Shown: piece by piece, positions 1 to 11,762 of the stretch
How positions within the stretch are numbered: position 1 is the stretch's first letter
Layout: each line of letters opens with the position of its first letter
Assembly (NCBI GenBank): GCA_965214285.1
Contig: OZ243946.1
Coordinates: 2,542,001 to 2,606,000, forward strand
DNA length: 64,000 bases
DNA from: G963422745 sp965214285
Lineage (GTDB): Bacteria > Actinomycetota > Acidimicrobiia > Acidimicrobiales > Aldehydirespiratoraceae
Direction of reading: 5' to 3'
Notes under the pieces: generated by a model
What the model was told of the DNA's origin: nothing
Databases searched by the model: none
The model's input: only the letters and a program-made list of their open reading frames with translations
Made by a program: the position numbers and the translations under genes

Positions 1-372
1 TTCCACCCGGTGCACCACCCCAGCTACATCGACTTCTTCGAGGTGCTGGCCGAGACCACCGACCCCGCGGAGCTGGAGTCCAAGTACGAGCAGCAGTTCG
101 CAACCGACGAGTGGTACGTCCACCAGTACCGCACCGGCTACGCCTACCACGGCGTGCACCCCTTCTACATGTGGTACTGGGGCGCGCACGCCCTGGAGTG
201 GCTGGGCCGGGTCATCATCGTGGGCGGCGAGGAGCGCTCGGTGCGCCGTCTCGGCTTCCAGCCGGCCTCCACGATGTCCGACGCCCTGGAGATGGCAGCC
301 GACGTGGTGGGGCCGCGGCCGAGCATCACCCATCTGCACAACCCGCCGATCCTGATGGCGGACGTCACATGA
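1..372 (+). CDS. Lactate racemase (LarA/DUF2088)-like protein, C-terminal fragment
   Basis: The reading frame is open from the first base of the window, so this is the last 123 codons of a gene that begins outside it. The C-terminal half (RVIIVGG, then RRLGFQPASTMSDALEMA and a final PSITHLHNPP) resembles the end of nickel-dependent lactate racemase LarA-type proteins, where a strand is followed by a 'lG..pA.s..eAl..A' helix. The middle (DEWYVHQYRTGYAYHGVHPF) is rich in aromatic residues and His. The stop overlaps the ATG of the acyltransferase gene (ATGA), so the two are translationally coupled. The catalytic N-terminal domain is not in the window, so a racemase activity cannot be tested here. 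The family call rests on recalled resemblance. Confidence 0.5.
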   Translation, partial: FHPVHHPSYIDFFEVLAETTDPAELESKYEQQFATDEWYVHQYRTGYAYHGVHPFYMWYWGAHALEWLGRVIIVGGEERSVRRLGFQPASTMSDALEMAADVVGPRPSITHLHNPPILMADVT

Positions 373-1328
373 GCAGGCTGGCCCGCCAGGCAGGCCTGCC
401 CCGGCTCCCCGCGGCGCTCTCGCCGGCCCGCCGGCTGCGGGCGCTGGGCTTCCCGTACCGAGCGCCGAGCACCCCGCGCCAGGCAGCGCCGCTGCCCGCC
501 AAGCCCGGCACCGGCATCGACTTCGACACCGCCTGGGCTCGCAGCACGCCTTCGCGCATCGCCCGGGCGGCCATCGTGGAAGGGCCGATGCGCCTGCTGG
601 TGAGCGGCCTGGCCTCGCCCCGACGCCACGGCCAGGACCGGCTGGCGGGCCTGCGGGGGCCGCTGATCTTCGCCGCCAACCACCACAGCCACATCGACAC
701 GCCGCTGCTGTTGACCTCGATACCCGAGCCGTGGCGCCACAAGATCGTGGTGGGCGCCGCCGCGGACTACTTCTTCGCGAGCCGTCTCGGCGGGTCGCTC
801 TCGGCGCTGGCCATCGGTGCCATCCCCATCGAGCGGGCCAGGGTCTCGAGGCGCAGCGCCGATGCCGCGGCCGACCTGGTGGAGGCGGGCTGGAGCCTGC
901 TGATCTTCCCCGAGGGCGGTCGCAGCCCCGACGGCTGGGGCCAGCCCTTCCGGGGCGGCGCGGCTTATCTGGCCGGCCGCACCGGCGCGCCGGTGGTGCC
1001 GGTACACCTTCAGGGGACAGGGCGCATCCTGCGCAAGGGCCGCACGCTGCCGCGCCCGAGCGTCACCTCGGTCACTTTCGGGCGGCCGCTGCGCGCCGGC
1101 GACGGCGAGAACGCGGCGCGTTTCGCGGCACGCATCGAGCGCGAGGTGGCGGCGTTGGCCGACGAGGCCACCACGGACTGGTACCAGGCCCGGATGCGGG
1201 CGCACGCAGGGACCAGCCCCGGCCTGACCGGGCCGGAGTCCGGGCAGTGGCGGCGCGCCTGGGCACTGGGCGACCGCTCGCGGCGCTCGCGCTCTCGACG
1301 GCGGCGACGCGCCTGGCCGGCGCTCTGA
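369..1328 (+). CDS. PlsC-type 1-acylglycerol-3-phosphate acyltransferase
   Basis: This 319-residue protein carries the acyltransferase signatures of the PlsC family: NHHSHID (the catalytic HX4D box) near residue 105, and FPEGGRS (substrate-binding EGGRS) further on. It would transfer an acyl chain to lysophosphatidate or a related lysolipid at the inner membrane face. The start at 369 is chosen because its ATG overlaps the preceding stop as ATGA. Longer upstream starts would run over the previous gene. The C-terminus ends in an arginine-rich stretch (RSRRSRSRRRRR), probably a disordered basic tail. Family assignment is firm. The exact acyl acceptor is not determined. Confidence 0.85.
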   Translation: MSRLARQAGLPRLPAALSPARRLRALGFPYRAPSTPRQAAPLPAKPGTGIDFDTAWARSTPSRIARAAIVEGPMRLLVSGLASPRRHGQDRLAGLRGPLIFAANHHSHIDTPLLLTSIPEPWRHKIVVGAAADYFFASRLGGSLSALAIGAIPIERARVSRRSADAAADLVEAGWSLLIFPEGGRSPDGWGQPFRGGAAYLAGRTGAPVVPVHLQGTGRILRKGRTLPRPSVTSVTFGRPLRAGDGENAARFAARIEREVAALADEATTDWYQARMRAHAGTSPGLTGPESGQWRRAWALGDRSRRSRSRRRRRAWPAL

Positions 1329-1537
1329 GCCGCTCGCCCTGGGCCCCGGCGTCTGCTCGGCTTTGACCCGGTGCCGTGAATCCTGGCGCCTGGGATGTTG
1401 TGGCGCGAGAGACCAGTGACCCTTGAGACATCGGCGACCGAAATCGGCAGGCGTGCTGCGCTCCGCGCTCTGAGCCGCTCACACTGAGCCTGGCACGCGA
1501 TCAGGGCGAACGGGGCGCTGCGCGTCAGACTGTCGCC

Positions 1538-2413
1538 ATGCGTTTCTCCTATGCCGAGCCGATGACCGACCCGGCGCTGTACCCGGCGCTGGCACGCCAC
1601 GCCGAGGCGGCAGGGTTCGACTCGTTCGTGGTGCCCGACTCGATCTGCTACCCGCAGGCCTCGGACGCCCGCTACCCCTACACCGACGACGGCGCACGCG
1701 AGTTCCTCGACGGCAAGCCCTTCATCGAGCCGTTCTCGCTGATCCCGGCCCTGGCGGCGGTCACGGAGCGTCTGCGGTTTTGCACGTTCGTGGTGAAGCT
1801 GCCGGTGCGCAACCCGGTGCTGGTGGCCAAGCAGGTCACCTCCGTCGGCGTGCTCAGCGGCGGGCGCTTCGCCTTCGGCGTCGGCACCAGCCCCTGGCCC
1901 GAGGACTACCTGGTCACCGGCACTCCCTGGCAGCGGCGCGGCGCCCGCATGGACGAGCAGATCGCCATCATCGGTGCCCTGCAGAGCGGCGAATACGTCG
2001 AGCACCACGGCGAGTTCTACGACTTCGACGCCATCAAGCTGTGCCCGGTGCCCACCCAGCGGGTGCCGATACTGGTGGGCGGGCACTCGCAGATGGCCCT
2101 CGAACGCGCCGGGCGGCTCGGCGACGGCTGGATGCACGGCGGCGGCAGCGCCGAGGAACTGGCCCGCATGATGGGGGTGGTCGACGAGGCCCGGCGGCGT
2201 CACGACCGGGCCGATCAGCCCTTCGAGGTTCATGCCATCAGCATCGACGCCTACTCCCCAGAGGGCATCGAGCGCCTCGCCGACGCCGGCGTGACCGACG
2301 TGATCGTGGGCTTTCGCGACGCCTACCAGCCAGGGCCGGACACCCAGACGCTCGAGGAGAAGACCGCAGCCATCGACTGGTACGCAGGCGAGGTCATCGC
2401 CAAGCTCCGCTGA
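1538..2413 (+). CDS. LLM-class F420-dependent oxidoreductase
   Basis: A 291-residue luciferase-like monooxygenase-fold protein. It begins MRFSYAEPMTDPALYPALAR and has the family's strand-helix pattern: FDSFVVPDS, then RLRFCTFVVKLPVRNPVLVAKQ, then SGGRFAFGVGTSPWPEDY. The block VPILVGGHSQMALERAGRLG is the usual C-terminal barrel segment of this family. Such enzymes use reduced coenzyme F420 (some use FMN) for hydride transfer. The substrate cannot be read from sequence. The gene stands alone on its strand, with 209 bp upstream in which nothing else is seen and 170 bp downstream. Confidence 0.8.
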   Translation: MRFSYAEPMTDPALYPALARHAEAAGFDSFVVPDSICYPQASDARYPYTDDGAREFLDGKPFIEPFSLIPALAAVTERLRFCTFVVKLPVRNPVLVAKQVTSVGVLSGGRFAFGVGTSPWPEDYLVTGTPWQRRGARMDEQIAIIGALQSGEYVEHHGEFYDFDAIKLCPVPTQRVPILVGGHSQMALERAGRLGDGWMHGGGSAEELARMMGVVDEARRRHDRADQPFEVHAISIDAYSPEGIERLADAGVTDVIVGFRDAYQPGPDTQTLEEKTAAIDWYAGEVIAKLR

Positions 2414-2583
2414 GGCCCAGGCGAGCGGCCCGCGTGCCCGCCGTGCCTCTCCTCCATGCCCGCTCTGCGCGCCGTGCCTCCCCTCCGTGCCCGTCGTGCC
2501 CGCAAGCAGGCCGGCAGCCGGCGCGACCACGGCGGCCATAGGCTGAGCCAAGACTCCCGCCCGTCGCACAACGAGGTACCGCC

Positions 2584-4884
2584 ATGACCGTCGCCGCCCG
2601 CACCCCGATAGAGCTCGTCGAGCGCACCTACGCCACCCTCGACGAGCGCGTATCCGCGGCGCGCAAGCGGCTCGGCCGCCCGCTCACGCTCGCCGAGAAA
2701 ATCCTCGTCAACCACCTGGACCGCCCCGACCAGGAGCTCGAGCGCGGCGAGTCGTATGTGGATCTGCGCGTCGACCGGGTGGCCATGCAGGACGCCACCG
2801 CCCAGATGGCCTGGCTGCAGTTCATGACCGCCGGGCTCGACGAGGTGGCCGTGCCCACCACCACCCACTGCGACCACCTGATCCAGGCACGCATCGACGG
2901 CAAGCAGGATCTGCTGACCGCTCTCGACAACAACGAGGAGGTCTACGACTTCCTGGAGTCGGTCAGCGCCCGCTACGGCGGCGGCTTCTGGAAGCCCGGC
3001 TCGGGCATCATCCACCAGGTCGTGCTGGAACAGTACGCCTATCCGGGGGCGATGATCATCGGCACCGACAGCCACACCCCCAACGGCGGCGGCATCGGCA
3101 TGGTCGCCATCGGCGTCGGCGGCGCCGATGCGGTAGACGTGATGACCGGCTTCGCGTTGAACATCCGCTGGCCGAAGCTGATCGGCGTGCGGCTCACGGG
3201 CGAACTGAGCGGCTGGAGCGCCCCCAAGGACGTGATCCTGAAGGTGGCGGAGATCCTCACCGTGAAGGGCGGCACCGGGGCGATCGTGGAGTACTTCGGG
3301 CCCGGCGCAGCGAGCCTGAGCTGCACCGGCAAGGCCACGATCTGCAACATGGGCGCCGAGATCGGCGCCACCACGTCGCTGTTCGCCTACGACGACGCCG
3401 TCTCGCGCTATCTCAAGAGCACCGGGCGCGAAGACGTCGACGACGCAGCACGGGCCGTCGCTGAGCACCTGCGCTCAGACGACGAGGTCGCAGCCGATCC
3501 CGAGCGCTTCTACGACCGGGTGATCGAGATCGACCTCGATGCCCTGCGCCCGCACATCAACGGCCCGCGCACCCCGGACCTGGCCCGCGAGGTGTCGGCC
3601 CTGGGCGACGAGGCACGCGCCAACGGCTGGCCGCTGGAGATCTCCGCGGCCCTGATCGGCAGCTGCACCAACTCGTCCTATGAGGACATCACCCGTGCCG
3701 CCTCGATCGCCCGCGAGGCGGCGGCGCTGGGGCTGCGGGCTCGCACCCGGCTGCTGGTCACGCCCGGCTCGGAGCAGGTGCGCGCCACCATCGTGCGCGA
3801 CGGCCTGCTGGCGGACTTCGAGGCGCTCGGCGCGGTGGTGCTGGCCAACGCCTGCGGGCCCTGCATCGGCCAATGGGACCGCTCCGCCGAGGACGGCCAC
3901 ACCCCTGGCAAGCCCAACGTGATCGTCACCTCCTACAACCGCAACTTCCCCAAGCGCAACGACGGCGACGCCGAGACGCTGGCCTTCGTGGCCTCCCCCG
4001 AGACGGTCATCGCCCTGGCGCTGGCGGGCACCCTCGACTTCGACCCGATCGAAGGCAGCCTCGTCAACGACGCCGGCGAGCAGGTGAGGCTGAGCGCGCC
4101 GCTGGGCACCGAGCTGCCCGATGCGGGATTCGACCCCGGCGAGAACAAGTTCGTGGCGCCGCCCGCGGACGGCTCGGGCGTGGAGGTGCGCATCGCGCCC
4201 GACAGCACCCGCCTGCAGGAGCTGACGCCCTTCGAACCCTGGAACGGCGACGACTACCAGGATCTGCCGGTGCTGGTGAAGGCCCGGGGCAAGTTCACCA
4301 CCGACCACATCTCCATGGCCGGGCCGTGGCTGCGCTACCGGGGCCACCTGGAGAACATCTCGGGCAACCTGTTCCTCGGGGCGGTCAACGCCTTCAGCGC
4401 CGCCGACGGCAGCGAGTATGCGACCGGCCAAGGCAAGAGCCAGATCGACGGCTCGGTCAAGCCCTTCCCCGAGCTAGCCGAGGACTACCACGCAGCCGGC
4501 ATCCGCTGGGTGGTGATCGGCGACGAGAACATGGGCGAGGGATCGAGCCGCGAGCACGCCGCCATGGAGCCCCGCTTTCGCAACGGCGTGGTCGCCCTGG
4601 CCCGCTCGTTCGCCCGGATCCACGAGACCAACCTCAAGAAGCAAGGCATGCTGCCGCTGACCTTCTGCGACCCGGCCGATTACGACCGCATCGGTGAGGA
4701 CGACCGCATCGCAGTGCGCGGCCTGGCGTCGCTTGCGCCCGAGAAGCCGGTGCTGGTGGAGGTGACCAGGCCCGGCGGCGAGACGATCTCGTTTCACGCC
4801 GACCACACCTTCAGCAGCGACCAGATCGAGTGGTTCAAGGCAGGCTCGGCGCTGAACATCATCCGCGCCCGCACCGCCGGCTGA
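2584..4884 (+). CDS. acn: Aconitate hydratase, mitochondrial type
   Basis: The 766-residue enzyme interconverts citrate and isocitrate in the TCA cycle. The [4Fe-4S] ligands lie in GSCTNSSYEDI and ACGPCIGQW. The substrate-binding loop of the C-terminal swivel domain is GDENMGEGSSREHAAMEPRF. Its length and block order (short linker, HTIFCDH-type N-terminus seen here as TTTHCDH) fit the roughly 750-780 residue mitochondrial-type aconitase rather than the roughly 890-residue AcnA common in actinobacteria. It stands alone. Citrate synthase and aceK lie 5-10 kb downstream on both strands. Confidence 0.95.
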   Translation: MTVAARTPIELVERTYATLDERVSAARKRLGRPLTLAEKILVNHLDRPDQELERGESYVDLRVDRVAMQDATAQMAWLQFMTAGLDEVAVPTTTHCDHLIQARIDGKQDLLTALDNNEEVYDFLESVSARYGGGFWKPGSGIIHQVVLEQYAYPGAMIIGTDSHTPNGGGIGMVAIGVGGADAVDVMTGFALNIRWPKLIGVRLTGELSGWSAPKDVILKVAEILTVKGGTGAIVEYFGPGAASLSCTGKATICNMGAEIGATTSLFAYDDAVSRYLKSTGREDVDDAARAVAEHLRSDDEVAADPERFYDRVIEIDLDALRPHINGPRTPDLAREVSALGDEARANGWPLEISAALIGSCTNSSYEDITRAASIAREAAALGLRARTRLLVTPGSEQVRATIVRDGLLADFEALGAVVLANACGPCIGQWDRSAEDGHTPGKPNVIVTSYNRNFPKRNDGDAETLAFVASPETVIALALAGTLDFDPIEGSLVNDAGEQVRLSAPLGTELPDAGFDPGENKFVAPPADGSGVEVRIAPDSTRLQELTPFEPWNGDDYQDLPVLVKARGKFTTDHISMAGPWLRYRGHLENISGNLFLGAVNAFSAADGSEYATGQGKSQIDGSVKPFPELAEDYHAAGIRWVVIGDENMGEGSSREHAAMEPRFRNGVVALARSFARIHETNLKKQGMLPLTFCDPADYDRIGEDDRIAVRGLASLAPEKPVLVEVTRPGGETISFHADHTFSSDQIEWFKAGSALNIIRARTAG

Positions 4885-4956
4885 GAAACCGGGCACTGTC
4901 GGGCGGCGGCGCGCTGCAACCTGCGCGCGGCAACTGGGGCTGAGCGCTCGCTCGGG

Positions 4957-6555
4957 CTATGTGAAGACCCTGGTGCAGCCCTCGCCTGCCCACAGCTCGA
5001 TGACCACGCCCTCGGCATCCAATGCGTCGGTCAGGCCGTAGACGGCCGAGCCGTTGGCGGGGTTGACCACCGAGAACACGCCGAGATCCTCGCCCTCGAA
5101 GGCGGCCACCAGCGACAGGTCGTCTCCGAATCCCGCCTTCAGGGCGCCGACGCTGGTGCCCAGGCTGAGCCCGTCGGGAGCGGTGAAGCCGGCAGCGCCG
5201 TCGCCGCTGAGATGCCACTGGCTGAAGAGGGCTGTGCCTGGCGTCTCGGCGGTCTCGGTGAACACCAGCTCGAGGCCGCCGAAGCGAACGAAGCGGCTGC
5301 GGGTGCCCAGGCAGTTCGAGTCCGCCAGGAGGCCCGAGTCGTAGTCGGCCGCGCCGAGCGCCGCCGTGGCTGCGTCCAGCAGCGCCGTCGCATCGCTGCC
5401 GAAGCCGCTGAATCCGCCGGCGGCGAAGCGCAGCCCGCTGTCCAGCAGGACCAGCGACTCGGGGCCCGCGGGCGTCTCGGGCACCGTCGTGCTGGACGTG
5501 GTGCTGGTTGTAGACGTGGACGAGGAGGTCGTCGACGAGGAGGTCGTCGACGAGGACGTGGACGGGGTGCCGGCAGCGGGCGCGTCGGACTCCGCAGGCG
5601 CCGGGGGTGCGCTGGATGCCGCCGCGGGTTCTTCGGCGGTCGCATCCGCCTCGGCGCCGTCGCCGAGGGCTTCGCTGACCTCGGCCTGCGAGTCGTCGCC
5701 GTTGCCGCCCGACAACAGCACGATCCCTGCGACGGCCAGGACGACCACGGCCAGCAGGCCGCCCAGAGCGATCTGTCGCAGCGGCAGATCCGAGACAGCC
5801 GAGGCAGCCGGAGCGGGCGCCATGGCCGGTCGGGGCTGCACCGAGGGCTGCGCCGGCGCAGCGGGGCCCGGCCGCTGGGCCGCGCCGTGCGCCCGGCCGG
5901 CGGCGACAAGCGTGGCGTCAGGCTCGGCCGGCGCGGAGGGCCGTGACGCGGATCGATGCGGCGCCTCGCGCAACGGCGCCATCTCTGAGTCCCCGGTCGC
6001 CGACGGCGCAGGCAACTCGACCGGCCCGCCCACGTCCTCGCGGGTGAGGATCGGCACAGCGTCGACCGCGGCGATCGCCGCCGCGCCGCAGGCTGCCTGG
6101 GTCAGCTCGTCCGCGATCGCAAGCGCAGAGCCGCGCGACAGCGCCGCGGAGCGCGGCACGGTGGTGACGGCCGTCATGCCGGCGGAGTTGGCGGCCGCGA
6201 CGACTCCGCTGCGCTCGGCTGCATCGAAGTCGTCGGGCACCACCACACCGACGCGCTCAGGCTGCGAGCCGTCGGCGACGGCCTTGGCGACCACGTGGGC
6301 GATCACCGCTTCGAGGGCGCCTCGTCGGCCCTTGCGCACACGCAGCAAGGGGTCGGTGATGACCGTTCCCTGCGCAGCCAGGGCAGCGTCGCCGACCAGC
6401 ACTGTCTTGTCCGGCGCTGCGCCGACCGCAGCGGCGATCCCCGCACGGCCCTCGCCCAGCTCCAGCACCCGCGTGGCGCCTAGATCGTCGCTCACCGCGA
6501 GCGCGGCGAGCACCAGCTCGCCGACGTCGATGCCCAGCGTGAGGCTCACGAGCAC
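4957..6555 (-). CDS. Hypothetical membrane-anchored protein with Ser/Thr-rich stalk
   Basis: This 532-residue protein has four visible parts. Residues 1-170 are Ala-rich, starting LTLGIDVGELVLAALAV; they weakly recall the first phosphate-binding strand of Hsp70/actin-fold proteins but lack a clear DLGGG motif. A Pro/Ala-rich linker runs to about 255. One transmembrane helix lies at about 259-282. A Ser/Thr run at about 340-370 (SSSTTSSSTT repeats) then leads to a roughly 155-residue C-terminal domain with two Cys (DSNCLG and GEGCTRVFT). The layout suggests a cytoplasmic sensor-like domain, a single membrane pass and an exported domain on a stalk. No function is assigned. Confidence 0.7.
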   Translation of the reverse strand: MLVSLTLGIDVGELVLAALAVSDDLGATRVLELGEGRAGIAAAVGAAPDKTVLVGDAALAAQGTVITDPLLRVRKGRRGALEAVIAHVVAKAVADGSQPERVGVVVPDDFDAAERSGVVAAANSAGMTAVTTVPRSAALSRGSALAIADELTQAACGAAAIAAVDAVPILTREDVGGPVELPAPSATGDSEMAPLREAPHRSASRPSAPAEPDATLVAAGRAHGAAQRPGPAAPAQPSVQPRPAMAPAPAASAVSDLPLRQIALGGLLAVVVLAVAGIVLLSGGNGDDSQAEVSEALGDGAEADATAEEPAAASSAPPAPAESDAPAAGTPSTSSSTTSSSTTSSSTSTTSTTSSTTVPETPAGPESLVLLDSGLRFAAGGFSGFGSDATALLDAATAALGAADYDSGLLADSNCLGTRSRFVRFGGLELVFTETAETPGTALFSQWHLSGDGAAGFTAPDGLSLGTSVGALKAGFGDDLSLVAAFEGEDLGVFSVVNPANGSAVYGLTDALDAEGVVIELWAGEGCTRVFT

Positions 6556-6661
6556 CCCCGGCCCGGCTCGCAGGCCCCCTGGCGCACAGCCGCTCCGGGA
6601 TCGCTCATCGGCGCAGATGCTAGGCCACGCAGCGCTGCGCGGAAGCGCCTGCGGGACAACG

Positions 6662-6700
6662 AAAAAGCGACTGGCGGTCGGGGTGACTTGCCAGCCGCTT
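6662..6700 (-). terminator. Hairpin with T-run, minus strand
   Basis: Read on the minus strand, an AAGCG/CGCTT arm and a CTGGC/GCCAG arm form a 10-bp stem with one mismatch and a 14-nt loop, followed at once by TTTTT. This is the shape of an intrinsic terminator. It lies about 105 bp upstream of the minus-strand gene that starts at 6555. It would therefore end a transcript arising inside or antisense to the LysR leader, or act as an attenuator. On the plus strand there is no T-run. Confidence 0.5.
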
Positions 6701-6710
6701 CTTCAGTTGA

Positions 6711-6733
6711 TGCGGGGATCGGGGTATCCCGCA
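6711..6733. other. Second hairpin in the 6556-6848 intergenic region
   Basis: The arms TGCGGGGAT and ATCCCGCA pair over 8 bp with one bulged G. The hairpin lies 10 bp from the terminator-like hairpin. The 293-bp gap between the divergent genes at 6555 and 6849 holds these two structures and the lysR promoter; no protein-coding gene is seen in it. Confidence 0.35.
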
Positions 6734-6848
6734 CCGGAACGCTCGACCGATCCGGGGGAGGCTCGGGAGCTGTTCTGCAGAGACCATTCAAGCAGCGCCG
6801 GGCCATCGCTGCAATAGTTTCAGAAGATATTTGCTATCGTTACAAGCG

Positions 6849-7865
6849 ATGAACTTGCGTCGTCTGGAGGCCTTGCTGGCAGTGGCCGAGCACCGCTCGT
6901 TCTCCGCTGCCGCCACGGCGCTGCACACGGTGCAGTCCAACGTGTCGACCCATGTGAAGCGCCTGGAGCGCGAGCTCGGCGAGGTGCTGATCGACCGCGA
7001 GACCTGCGAGCTGACCCCCGAGGGCGAGATCGTGGCCGACCGCACCCGGCGCGTGCTGCACGAGCTGCGGGCGCTTGAGGACGACCTGCTGTCGCTGCGC
7101 GAGGACGTGGCCGGCTCGGTTCGGGCAGGGGTGATCGGCACCACCGCGATCTGGCTGGCCCCGGCGCTGCTGGACTCGATGGCGCGCCATCACCCGCGGG
7201 TACATCTGACCTTCGTCGAGGCCACCACCACGTCGCTGCTGCCGCAGCTGCTCTCGGGGCGCCTCGACCTGGCCGTCGTCAACCTGCCCGTCGACGACCC
7301 CGACATCGACACCACGATGCTGTTCTCCGAGCAGCGGGTGGTGATCGCCCCCGAGTCGCATCCGCTGGCGCGGAGCGCGGTCGCGATCGGGCGCTCGGAG
7401 CGAGCCGAGAACCCCGAGGGCATTGTGAGCCACAAGGTGGGCCTCGAGACCCTGGCCGAGCACGAGATCCTGTTGCCGCCTGCGGGAACGGCCTTCCGGG
7501 ACCAGATCGAGATCGACGCCAGGCGTGCCAAGGTCGTCCTGGCGCCCCGTGCCGAGCTCGACGGCTTCCGGCTGCTCACCTCGCTGGCGCTTCAGGGCTT
7601 CGCCCCGGCCTTGGTGCCCGCCAGCGCCGTACCCACCCAGCCCGAGCCGCAGGGCCGCTGGCGCTGCATCAGCGTGGAGGGCCTCAGCGACCGCCAGGTC
7701 GGCCTGGCGCTGCCCCGCCGCATGAACCCCGCAGCCAGTGCCCGCGTGGTGGTGGAGAAGATCCACGAAGTCGTCGCCGAGTTCGGCCCGCAGGCGATGG
7801 GCGTGAGGCTCGTGGAGGCCCCGGACCCGGCCCCGACAGGCCGCCGGCAGCGCCGCGCGCCGTGA
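6849..7865 (+). CDS. LysR-family transcriptional regulator
   Basis: A 338-residue regulator. The winged HTH occupies the first ~60 residues (MNLRRLEALLAVAEHRSFSA, then HTVQSNVSTHVKRLERELG), and the rest is a two-lobed effector-binding domain (DLAVVNLPVDDPDI and FRLLTSLALQGFAPALVPAS). The ATG at 6849 is chosen because LysR proteins normally begin a few residues before the RRLE/FL helix. A TTG 18 bases upstream is in frame but adds only LLSLQA. No Shine-Dalgarno sequence is evident, so the message may be leaderless. The closest target candidate is the carboxyltransferase gene 34 bp downstream. The effector is unknown. Confidence 0.9.
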   Translation: MNLRRLEALLAVAEHRSFSAAATALHTVQSNVSTHVKRLERELGEVLIDRETCELTPEGEIVADRTRRVLHELRALEDDLLSLREDVAGSVRAGVIGTTAIWLAPALLDSMARHHPRVHLTFVEATTTSLLPQLLSGRLDLAVVNLPVDDPDIDTTMLFSEQRVVIAPESHPLARSAVAIGRSERAENPEGIVSHKVGLETLAEHEILLPPAGTAFRDQIEIDARRAKVVLAPRAELDGFRLLTSLALQGFAPALVPASAVPTQPEPQGRWRCISVEGLSDRQVGLALPRRMNPAASARVVVEKIHEVVAEFGPQAMGVRLVEAPDPAPTGRRQRRAP

Positions 7866-7899
7866 GCGCGTCCGCAGCGCACGGCTAGATTCTGCGGCC

Positions 7900-9267
<1,368 letters not shown>

Positions 9268-9433
9268 CCGCCGGCCCTCAGCCGCCGGCCGTGGCCGTCA
9301 CGACGGCTCGTCCCTATAGGTTGCATGGCGCATCGGGGTCTTGGGGCCGGCACGTCGCTGTGCCTGCCACAGCCTCCGGCGTCTAGATTCGCGGGCGTCG
9401 CCCGCCGCAGGGAGAACGGAGCTAGGAGTTTCA

Positions 9434-10699
<1,266 letters not shown>

Positions 10700-10720
10700 G
10701 GACGGCGCGCCCCGATCGGC

Positions 10721-11698
10721 TCAGGCGATGTCGAGCACCAGCTTGCCGGCGTTGGCGTTGGCGGCCATGCGCTCGTGCGCCGCTGCCACCTCCGCCAACG
10801 GGTAGCGGCTGTCGATCAGCGGGGCGAGGCGCCCGGCGGCCACATGAGGCAGCATCTGGGCGGCGAACTCGCGGGTGATGGCGATCTTGGCCTCGATGGG
10901 GCGGGCTCGCAGCGTGGTGCCGATCAGCGTCGCCCGCTTGCGCATCAGCGCGCCCACGTCGAAAGGCACGGGCTTGCCGGCCAGCACGCCGACCTGGACG
11001 ATGCGGCCGTCGGTGCGCAGCGCCTCCAGGTTGCGAGGCAGGTAGTCGCCGCCGACCACGTCGAGGATCACATCGGCGCCCGCCCCGCCGGTGGCCTCCG
11101 CCGTGTGCTGCGCGAAGTCCTCGCAGCGGTAGTCGATCACCAGGTCCGCGCCGAGCGAGCGGCACGCCTCGTGCTTGCCCGCCGATGCGGTCACCGCGAT
11201 CTTCGCCCCGATGACTTTGGCGATCTGGATTGCCGCGCTGCCCACGCCAGATGCGCCCGCATGCACCAGCGCCCAGCGCCCGCTGGTGAGCCCGCCCTGG
11301 CGCACCAGGGCGTCCCAGGCGGTGATGAACACCTCGGGCAAGGCGCCGGCGTCCTCGAGCGCCAGCGCCTCGGGCACGGCCATCGCCTGGCGCTCGTGGA
11401 CGGCGAGGCGCTCGGCGTAGCAGCCGCCGTTGGATATGCCCATCACGGCGTCGCCCACGGCGTGCTCGGTGACCCGTGCGCCGGCCTCGACGACCGTGCC
11501 CGCGAACTCCAGGCCCGGGATCTCATGCGTCATCGGCGGACCGGGGTACAGGCCCATCCGCTGCAGCAGGTCGGCCCGGTTCACGGCGGAGGAGCGCAGC
11601 GCCACCAGCACCTCCTCGGGCCCCGGCACGGGGTCGGGCACCTCATGCATGCGCAGAACCTCAGGCCCGCCCTTGTCGTTGAGCACGATCGCTTTCAT
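10721..11698 (-). CDS. NAD(P)H quinone oxidoreductase, PIG3/TP53I3-like MDR
   Basis: A 325-residue medium-chain reductase without structural-zinc cysteines. The N-terminal GroES-like domain has AVNRADLLQRMGLYPGPP, a PIG3-family hallmark. The Rossmann nucleotide site is VHAGASGVGSAAIQIAK, and the C-terminal end LAEVAAAHERMAANANAGKL is typical. It would reduce quinones or enones with NADPH. It converges on citrate synthase with 21 bp between the stops. Confidence 0.9.
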   Translation of the reverse strand: MKAIVLNDKGGPEVLRMHEVPDPVPGPEEVLVALRSSAVNRADLLQRMGLYPGPPMTHEIPGLEFAGTVVEAGARVTEHAVGDAVMGISNGGCYAERLAVHERQAMAVPEALALEDAGALPEVFITAWDALVRQGGLTSGRWALVHAGASGVGSAAIQIAKVIGAKIAVTASAGKHEACRSLGADLVIDYRCEDFAQHTAEATGGAGADVILDVVGGDYLPRNLEALRTDGRIVQVGVLAGKPVPFDVGALMRKRATLIGTTLRARPIEAKIAITREFAAQMLPHVAAGRLAPLIDSRYPLAEVAAAHERMAANANAGKLVLDIA

Positions 11699-11762
11699 CG
11701 CCCAAGCAGACCACGCCCGCCGCCTGCATTGCCAATGCCAGCCGCGGCAGCGCCGCCGGCGC

